From the NCBI GenBank assembly GCA_044375275.1, contig JBILMZ010000105.1, positions 1-11,677 on the forward strand: a stretch of DNA of 11,677 bases, read 5' to 3'. The position numbers and the translations under genes are program-made. The notes under the pieces are model-generated. The model was not told where the DNA came from and ran no database searches. It saw nothing but the letters and a program-made list of their open reading frames with translations. The DNA is from SZUA-430 sp044375275. GTDB taxonomy: Bacteria; Pseudomonadota; Alphaproteobacteria; Micropepsales; Micropepsaceae. This document shows positions 7,154 to 11,677 of the stretch, in pieces (the first letter of the stretch is position 1; the number at the start of each line of letters is the position of its first letter).

Positions 7154-8233
7154 ATGAACACGAAGGCGACACTGCTGGCGGGCGCGGCCCTGCTTGCATC
7201 CTGCCTGCCTGCCGGAGCCAATCAACTGCGCGGCACCTATGCCGCCATCGAAGCCGGATCGAGCTGGATCAGTGACGACGAGCGCTTCTTCCAGGACTCG
7301 ATCTTCACCACGAGCGCTTTCATCTATGACGAGTATCGCGGCGAGTTCGACCGGGGCTGGGCCCTGTTTGGCAGCATCGGCTACGCTTTCGAGAACCGCA
7401 TTCGCGTCGAACTCGAACTCGGCTATCGCGACAACGAATTCGATCAACTTTACGATTCAAGCAGCTCGCCCATTGATTCCGGCGGCGGCCTGAGCGAATT
7501 CAGCATCATGGCCAACCTGCTCTATGACATTCCCCTGGGCAAGCGCTGGTCCGTCTCACTCGGCGGTGGCGTCGGCATGGACCGGGCCAATCTCAAGGTT
7601 GACACGCTGGACTTCGATGACTCCGAGTGGCGCTTTGCCTACCAGGGAATTGCAGGTGTCAATTACGCGATCGGCGAACGAACGCAGCTGTTCCTGAACT
7701 ATCGCTTCCTGCACGTCGACGCGCCCGAGTTCACCTGGTACGAAGATGTAACGCCGGGCATCACGCACCGGACCATTTTCCTGTCAGACATAAACAAGCA
7801 GTCGGTGTCGCTGGGTCTTCGCTTTGCCTTCAACGGGCCCGACGCACCGCCACCGCCGCCGGTTGTCACGCCGCCGCCTCCCCCACCTCCCCCGCCACCA
7901 ATGCCTGACCAGTTCGTGGTGTTCTTCGGCTTCAACAAGTCGAACATCAGCGGCGAGGCGATGCAGGTCATTACCGATGCCGCAGCAACGGCAAAGGAGA
8001 AGGGGGCAGCCTCGATCGTCATCATCGGCCACACGGACAGCTCAGGCTCCGACGCCTATAACGAGGCGCTGTCACTCCGGCGCGCAACGGCGGTGAAGGG
8101 TGCGCTTGTCAATCTTGGCATCGCCGAGGACAAGATCTCCCCGACAGGCAAGGGCGAAACGGAACTGCTTGTGCAGACCGGAGACGGCGTGAAGGAACCA
8201 CAGAACCGCCGGGCCACGATCGACCTCAAATAG
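7154..8233 (+). CDS. OmpA-family outer membrane protein, Omp4 (barrel subtype A, long poly-Pro linker)
   Basis: The longest paralogue, 359 residues. The ATG at 7154 follows AGAGGGGG (7136-7143). The signal sequence is ambiguous. AGA at 20-22 is a normal signal peptidase I site, but Leu-Ala-Ser-Cys at 14-17 also fits a lipobox, so an acylated N-terminus is possible. Strands lie at about 28-40, 67-79, 83-95, 114-125, 131-143, 159-173, 177-189 and 214-226. The barrel loops have no cysteine. The linker (227-252) holds a run of ten prolines, the longest in the array, and shares a 'PPVVxPPPPP' core with Omp1. The OmpA-like domain (253-359) has Asp295 and Arg310 at the peptidoglycan-binding positions. 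'QGIAGVNYAIG' in strand 6 and 'NYRFLHVDAPEF' in strand 7 group it with Omp1 and Omp5. An upstream CtrA-like box and a downstream GANTC cluster flank it. Confidence 0.94.
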   Translation: MNTKATLLAGAALLASCLPAGANQLRGTYAAIEAGSSWISDDERFFQDSIFTTSAFIYDEYRGEFDRGWALFGSIGYAFENRIRVELELGYRDNEFDQLYDSSSSPIDSGGGLSEFSIMANLLYDIPLGKRWSVSLGGGVGMDRANLKVDTLDFDDSEWRFAYQGIAGVNYAIGERTQLFLNYRFLHVDAPEFTWYEDVTPGITHRTIFLSDINKQSVSLGLRFAFNGPDAPPPPPVVTPPPPPPPPPPMPDQFVVFFGFNKSNISGEAMQVITDAAATAKEKGAASIVIIGHTDSSGSDAYNEALSLRRATAVKGALVNLGIAEDKISPTGKGETELLVQTGDGVKEPQNRRATIDLK

Positions 8234-8261
8234 GCGCTGGCCGGATAGGAACGCATTCTCC

Positions 8262-8296
8262 GATTCTCCTGATTCTCGAGCGAATCAGCGGGATTC
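8262..8296. promoter_or_regulatory. Four helically phased GANTC (CcrM-type methylation) sites
   Basis: GATTC at 8262 and 8271, GAATC at 8282 and GATTC at 8292 give start-to-start spacings of 9, 11 and 10 bp, about one helical turn each. The cluster lies between the Omp4 stop and its terminator. The middle pair also forms a 7-bp hairpin (8269-8275 with 8282-8288). GANTC is methylated by CcrM in alphaproteobacteria and read by GcrA and other regulators. The role here is inferred. Confidence 0.5.
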
Positions 8297-8314
8297 GAAA
8301 CAACCAAAAGTCGA

Positions 8315-8339
8315 GGGCGGGTTTGCACCCGCCCTTTTT
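8315..8339 (+). terminator. Terminator after Omp4
   Basis: An 8-bp perfect stem (8315-8322 with 8327-8334), a TTGC loop and TTTTT. It starts 81 nt after the Omp4 stop, the longest 3' UTR in the array, because the GANTC cluster sits in between. Confidence 0.92.
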
Positions 8340-8502
8340 GTTTACGATTTATTAGGAAATTCGGCCTTTTCCACACGTCCGAATCCGTGTGTTTGACTTC
8401 AGCGCGTATCGCATGCACCCACGACCTGAGCTTGGTTGGTCCTTCCTCAGGGCTGGCCGGCATCAGAAAGAACAACAGAATACAACTGATAGGGGTGTCC
8501 TC

Positions 8503-9555
8503 ATGTCGTTTAGAAAGATCCTGCTGGGCGTCGTCGCCACGGCAGCATTGAGCGGGGTTGCAGGTGCTGCGAACTTCAAGGGCTGGTACCTGAGCCTTGA
8601 AGCCGGTGCCAATTGGGTAGACGACTGGAACAGTATCGCCACGCGCAATGCGCCGGCCGTTGAGGCTGATGCGACGTTCAGCACGGGCTGGGCAGCCTTT
8701 GGAAGCGTGGGCTACGCCTTTGGCAGCAACTGGCGGGCCGAGCTGGAGCTTGGCTACCGCGCGAACGATCTCGACAGCACCACTCCGGGAGGCCTGTTCT
8801 GGGATGAAGGCGACCTGTGGGAAGCCACGGCGATGGCCAACGTGATTTACGACATTCGCCTGGGTGACAAGCTCGGTCTGTCGCTGGGCGTCGGCGCCGG
8901 TGCAGACTACGCCGAACTGACCGACACCCGCGGGGCTGTCGACCTTTCGGATGAGGACTGGAACCTTGCCTATCAGGGGATTGCCGGCCTGAATTACTCG
9001 ATCGGCTCCAGAACGACAGCCTTCGTGAACTATCGTTATCTGAGGGTCAGCAACCCGGACTTCAACATGCGCGACCAGCTCGTTTCGGGCTACGAGTTCG
9101 ACGGTGATGATTTCGCCAAGCACTCGGTGACTGCAGGCCTTCGCTATGCGCTCAACGCACCGCAATCCGTCTTCGCAGACACGCCAACCACGTCTGAGCC
9201 TCCCGTGGCCGAGCCGTCAGGCCCGTCGCGCCAGTTCATCGTCTTCTTTGGCTTCAACAAGTACAACCTGACATCAGCTGCCCTGCGGGTGATCGCAGAA
9301 GCTGTCATCGCCGCCAAGGAGACAGGGTCGGCCACCGTGCTCATCACCGGTCACACGGATACGGTTGGCTCACCCGACTTCAACCAGCGCCTCTCCATGA
9401 GACGCTCGAATGCGGTGAAGTCGGAGATGGTTCGGCAGGGCGTTTCCGCTGCCGCGATCTCTACAACCGGCAGGGGTGAAACGGAGTTGCTCGTTCAAAC
9501 CAACGACAACGTCAAAGAACCGCAGAACCGTCGTGCAACCATCGATGTTCAGTAA
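8503..9555 (+). CDS. OmpA-family outer membrane protein, Omp5 (barrel subtype A)
   Basis: A 350-residue protein. I chose the ATG at 8503 because it follows AGGGGT (8492-8497) and begins a normal signal peptide (1-22, cleaved after AGA). The frame is open back to a GTG at 8389, but that 38-residue extension is hydrophilic and would mask the signal. Strands lie at about 27-39, 62-73, 77-89, 105-117, 124-137, 153-166, 171-182 and 206-217. The linker (218-243) is rich in Ser, Thr and Pro, with no proline run. The OmpA-like domain (244-350) carries Asp286 and Arg301. The protein has no cysteine. 'YQGIAGLNYSIG' and 'NYRYLRVSNPDF' tie it to Omp4 and Omp1. The binding domain differs a little more than in the others (FNKYNLTSAALRV) and ends in DVQ. 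The 163-nt leader after the Omp4 terminator is long and has a GANTC site and two small inverted repeats. Confidence 0.94.
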   Translation: MSFRKILLGVVATAALSGVAGAANFKGWYLSLEAGANWVDDWNSIATRNAPAVEADATFSTGWAAFGSVGYAFGSNWRAELELGYRANDLDSTTPGGLFWDEGDLWEATAMANVIYDIRLGDKLGLSLGVGAGADYAELTDTRGAVDLSDEDWNLAYQGIAGLNYSIGSRTTAFVNYRYLRVSNPDFNMRDQLVSGYEFDGDDFAKHSVTAGLRYALNAPQSVFADTPTTSEPPVAEPSGPSRQFIVFFGFNKYNLTSAALRVIAEAVIAAKETGSATVLITGHTDTVGSPDFNQRLSMRRSNAVKSEMVRQGVSAAAISTTGRGETELLVQTNDNVKEPQNRRATIDVQ

Positions 9556-9588
9556 GTAACCATCTGAAGCATCTGTGGTTTCTGTCAA

Positions 9589-9618
9589 GGGCGGCCCCTC
9601 CGGGCCGCCCATTGCTTT
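9589..9618 (+). terminator. Terminator after Omp5
   Basis: A 9-bp perfect GC-rich stem (9589-9597 with 9602-9610) with a CTCC loop. The tail, ATTGCTTT, is a weaker T-tract than in the other terminators, so some read-through to Omp6 is possible. Confidence 0.82.
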
Positions 9619-9679
9619 ATGAGCACACTGCGTCTCTGAATTTAGGGTTACGGCAGCCTTTCAATTGACGAAACGCGCT

Positions 9680-9701
9680 GATTCAAGCCTGATTCGTTCC
9701 G
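9680..9701. promoter_or_regulatory. Paired GANTC sites upstream of Omp6
   Basis: Two direct copies of CTGATTC (9678-9684 and 9689-9695) place GANTC sites at 9680 and 9691, 11 bp apart. The second reads TGATTCG, matching my recollection of the methylated-promoter motif YGAKTCG linked to GcrA. The second copy continues as CTGATTCGTTCCG, 11 of 13 bases like a site at 3485-3497 upstream of Omp1. Confidence 0.42.
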
Positions 9702-9764
9702 ATGGGTCCGGTCTGAGAAGCGCATGCAAAACGAGCGCGCTCCTGCACCGGCAAGGGGTGTTTC

Positions 9765-10802
9765 ATGCTCAAGAATTTCCTGCTGGCGTCGACAATGGCG
9801 CTGTCCGCTTACACACTTGCCACTACGGCTGAAGCCGGCCACCGCCCGCAGGGCTGGTATGTCGGGATCGAGGCCGGCGGCACTTGGATGAACGACACGG
9901 ATATCGATCCGGGTCTCGCCAAAACCGAGATCGAAGTCGACTTCGATGACGGCCTCGCGATCCTGGGCGAGATCGGTTACCGCTGGGAAAGTAACTGGCG
10001 GCTCGAACTTGAACTGGGTTCGCGTCACAACGACGTTGAGTGCTTCAGTGTGAATGGCAATCCGTGCATTAACACGGCGCTTTCCGATATCTCGCAGTTC
10101 AGCCAGATGGTCAACCTGATCCATGATATCGACATCACGGAGCGAACGGCCTTTTCGGTCGGTATCGGCCTTGGTGGCAACTTCGTTGACGCGGACGGCG
10201 CGGGCCTGACCGAAGACGATGACTATGTGTTCGCGGCGCAGGCCATTTTCCAGCTTTCGCATGAGCTGACGGACCAGATCGACCTGGTCCTGTCGTACCG
10301 CTTCATGACGAGCGATGACCTGGAATTCCGGCATGTCGCTTACCAGACGATGGACATGGAGAACGAAAGCCACACCGTTTCCGTCGGACTGCGCTTTGAT
10401 CTCGACGCTGATGCGATGGAGCCCATGCCGGTCGTTGCCTCGGATCCGCCAGCCGCAGCGCCGATGCCGGCGCCGAAGCAGTTCATTGTCTTCTTCGGGT
10501 TCAACAAGTCCAACCTGAGCAAGGAAGCCAGGGGGATTGTCCGGGAAGCTGCGGCAGCTGCCATGCAGCAGGGTTACGTCACGATTGTCGTGACGGGACA
10601 TACGGATACTGTCGGGTCTGCCCGCTACAACGAGGCGCTGTCAGCGCGTCGTGCAGGCAACGTCAGGAAGGCGCTTGTGAATGAAGGCATTCCAGCTGCA
10701 GGCATCTCGGCGTCCGGCAAGGGTGAGACGATGCTGATGGTCCAGACGGGTGACCGCGAGATGGAACCCCGCAACCGACGCGCAGAAATCAACCTGAACT
10801 GA
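9765..10802 (+). CDS. OmpA-family outer membrane protein, Omp6 (barrel subtype B, Cys loop)
   Basis: A 345-residue protein and the last of the array. The ATG at 9765 follows AAGGGGTG (9753-9760), with a signal peptide cleaved after AEA, residue 24. Strands lie at about 30-42, 62-74, 78-90, 108-121, 127-141, 152-166, 171-183 and 201-213. The linker (214-237) is rich in Ala, Pro and Met, and the OmpA-like domain is 238-345, with Asp281 and Arg296 at the binding positions. Cys93 and Cys101 (CX7C) fall in the second surface loop, as in Omp2 and Omp3 but with a wider spacing. The barrel is strongly acidic (DTDIDP, EDDDY). Its end, 'REMEPRNRRAEINLN', is the most divergent of the six, which suggests it has escaped the homogenisation seen in Omp1-3. 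Upstream it has paired GANTC sites and no CtrA-type box that I can see. Downstream it shares a terminator with the convergent gene. Confidence 0.94.
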   Translation: MLKNFLLASTMALSAYTLATTAEAGHRPQGWYVGIEAGGTWMNDTDIDPGLAKTEIEVDFDDGLAILGEIGYRWESNWRLELELGSRHNDVECFSVNGNPCINTALSDISQFSQMVNLIHDIDITERTAFSVGIGLGGNFVDADGAGLTEDDDYVFAAQAIFQLSHELTDQIDLVLSYRFMTSDDLEFRHVAYQTMDMENESHTVSVGLRFDLDADAMEPMPVVASDPPAAAPMPAPKQFIVFFGFNKSNLSKEARGIVREAAAAAMQQGYVTIVVTGHTDTVGSARYNEALSARRAGNVRKALVNEGIPAAGISASGKGETMLMVQTGDREMEPRNRRAEINLN

Positions 10803-10842
10803 GGCTGCCCTGCCGCCCCTGGGCGTTTTCCGGCCAGCAAAC

Positions 10843-10874
10843 AAAAAAGGGGCGCCCGCGAGGACGCCCCTTTT
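10843..10874. terminator. Bidirectional terminator between Omp6 and the convergent exported-protein gene
   Basis: AAAAGGGGCG (10845-10854) pairs with CGCCCCTTTT (10865-10874), with a further C-G pair on each side of a C/A mismatch and a GCGA loop. T-tracts follow the stem on both strands (TTTT on +, TTTTTT on -). It can therefore end transcription from both sides. Confidence 0.9.
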
Positions 10875-10896
10875 CAATTCTGGTGGCTTGCCAGGA

Positions 10897-11502
10897 TTAC
10901 TGCTGCGCCGTCGGCTCAGCCTGCGCGGTCGCGGCTTCCGGCTTTGGCTGCGGGGCTGCGACTGCGGTCGCGGAGGCCGGGGCCTCCGGCTTGATCCGCG
11001 GCAGCGGAACGAGCTTGCCGCCCGACGAGGCCGTTATGAGCGAGGGCATGCCGCAGGCGTTCTGGCCGTGGCGGTTGGCCGACGGCTCGGATGACACGAA
11101 CTCTGCCAACTGGATCTTTTCCGGGCCGAGGAGCTTGTCATAGAGGCTGGACGTGTAGTTGCAGAACTCGGTGATGTTGGCGAGGCTGCGCTGGGAAACT
11201 TCGTTGGCCGTGCGGGACTTGTAGTCCTCCAGGCGCGATTCACGTGCAAAGTAGCCCATCAGCGACCTGTGGGCTGACATCAGGTCCGGCCGGTATGCGA
11301 TGACGAAGTCGTTGTAGCGCGGCGTCAGCTTGCAGGAGAGCGCCCCGACCACGAGTTCCGTCTGCAACATGCGCATCTGGAAGGCCGACAGGACCTTTCC
11401 CTTGACGCATGGCGGCTCTGCCGACTTCTTTTTCGCTGCGAAGGCTGGACCCGCGACAAGCGTCGACGCTGCAATCAACAGCGCTGCGTGTGAAAATTTC
11501 AT
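10897..11502 (-). CDS. Exported four-cysteine protein of unknown function
   Basis: A 201-residue protein that I do not recognise as a named family. The ATG (11500-11502, minus strand) follows TAAGGGAG (11508-11515) at good spacing. Residues 1-22 are a clear signal peptide (MKFSHAALLI..., cleaved after AFA), so it is periplasmic or secreted. A short Lys stretch (24-26) begins the mature part. Residues ~30-150 are a mostly helical-looking core with four cysteines (32, 57, 114, 150) that could make two disulfides. The region 80-125 is polar and helix-prone (FARESRLEDYKSRTANEVSQRSLANITEF). From ~165 to the end the chain is low-complexity Ala/Pro/Gln/Glu, probably disordered. It is convergent to the OmpA array and not part of it. 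A GANTC site (11520-11524) and a TTAAC half-site (11527-11531 on +) lie just upstream of its start. Confidence 0.85.
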   Translation of the reverse strand: MKFSHAALLIAASTLVAGPAFAAKKKSAEPPCVKGKVLSAFQMRMLQTELVVGALSCKLTPRYNDFVIAYRPDLMSAHRSLMGYFARESRLEDYKSRTANEVSQRSLANITEFCNYTSSLYDKLLGPEKIQLAEFVSSEPSANRHGQNACGMPSLITASSGGKLVPLPRIKPEAPASATAVAAPQPKPEAATAQAEPTAQQ

Positions 11503-11677
11503 GGATACTCCCTTACCCCGACTCAGTTAACACATCCTAGACCCTCCACAACAGGCCCGTGAAGGTGTTTGCAGTGGCATTTTTTGGCCGGTTTGCAGCC
11601 ACAAGTTGGGCGCGCAGCCTCGCACCCGGCACGGTTCGTATCATGCGCTGTCCGGACCATGCGGGGTTGCATCGGGC
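11503..11677. other. Upstream region of the exported-protein gene; no other gene seen
   Basis: It holds the ribosome binding site of the minus-strand gene (11508-11515), one GANTC site (11520-11524) and one TTAA. An ATG at 11643 on + opens a frame that runs off the window, but it has no ribosome binding site and only 11 codons, so I do not call it. Confidence 0.4.

Noticed and set aside
8389..8502. N-terminal extension of Omp5 by 38 residues from a GTG
   Set aside because: The extension is hydrophilic and hides the signal peptide. AGGGGT supports the ATG at 8503.
8056..9165. Long minus-strand open frame (369 codons) opposite Omp4 and Omp5; similar ones at 9648-10601, 2234-3397 and 785-1804
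   Set aside because: They mirror the GC-rich codon pattern of the sense genes, cross gene and intergenic borders, lack ribosome binding sites and give Arg/Val-rich sequences with no domain character.
4222..10802. Repeated OmpA-domain segments as a CRISPR or mobile-element repeat
   Set aside because: The repeats are in-frame coding domains of paralogous genes at about 1.1-kb intervals, with no spacers, transposase or terminal repeats.
11643..11677. Plus-strand gene starting at 11643 and running off the window
   Set aside because: Only 11 codons are visible, with no ribosome binding site and no recognisable sequence.

Overview
The window looks like chromosomal DNA of a GC-rich alphaproteobacterium, most likely a stalked or budding member of the Caulobacterales / Hyphomonadaceae. 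This is an inference from four things: GC-rich third positions, a TonB-dependent receptor, OmpA proteins whose C-terminal domain ends in the alphaproteobacterial 'VQTGDxVKEPQNRRA' form, and intergenic sites that resemble CtrA boxes (TTAA-N7-TTAA) and CcrM methylation sites (GANTC). No rRNA, tRNA or marker gene is present to settle the genus.

Layout. (1) 2-1327, +: the C-terminal half of a TonB-dependent outer-membrane receptor, cut by the window edge and closed by a strong terminator. (2) 1436-3256, +: a cytoplasmic TPR-repeat protein with a C-terminal Fe(II)/2-oxoglutarate dioxygenase-like domain, preceded by a perfect inverted repeat. (3) 3257-3570: a gene-free stretch. (4) 3571-10802, +: six consecutive OmpA-family genes, called Omp1 to Omp6 here. 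Each has a signal peptide, a predicted 8-stranded outer-membrane beta-barrel, a Pro/Ala-rich linker and a peptidoglycan-binding OmpA/MotB-like domain. Each has its own ribosome binding site and its own rho-independent terminator, so the array is six separate transcription units and not one operon. (5) 10897-11502, -: an exported four-cysteine protein of unknown function, convergent with Omp6 and sharing a bidirectional terminator with it. (6) 11503-11677: the upstream region of that gene, with no other gene seen.

The array is the notable part. The six proteins fall into two barrel sub-lineages, Omp1/4/5 and Omp2/3/6. The second has a cysteine pair in the second surface loop. The peptidoglycan-binding domains are far more alike than the barrels, so the cell seems to keep one anchor and vary the surface-exposed part. 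The upstream regions also differ. Omp2, Omp3 and Omp4 have CtrA-like boxes, with two in front of Omp2. Omp1, Omp5 and Omp6 have GANTC sites instead, including a run of four GANTC sites spaced 9, 11 and 10 bp apart between Omp4 and Omp5. My working hypothesis is a set of interchangeable outer-membrane/peptidoglycan tethers expressed at different cell-cycle stages. The sequence suggests this but does not prove it.
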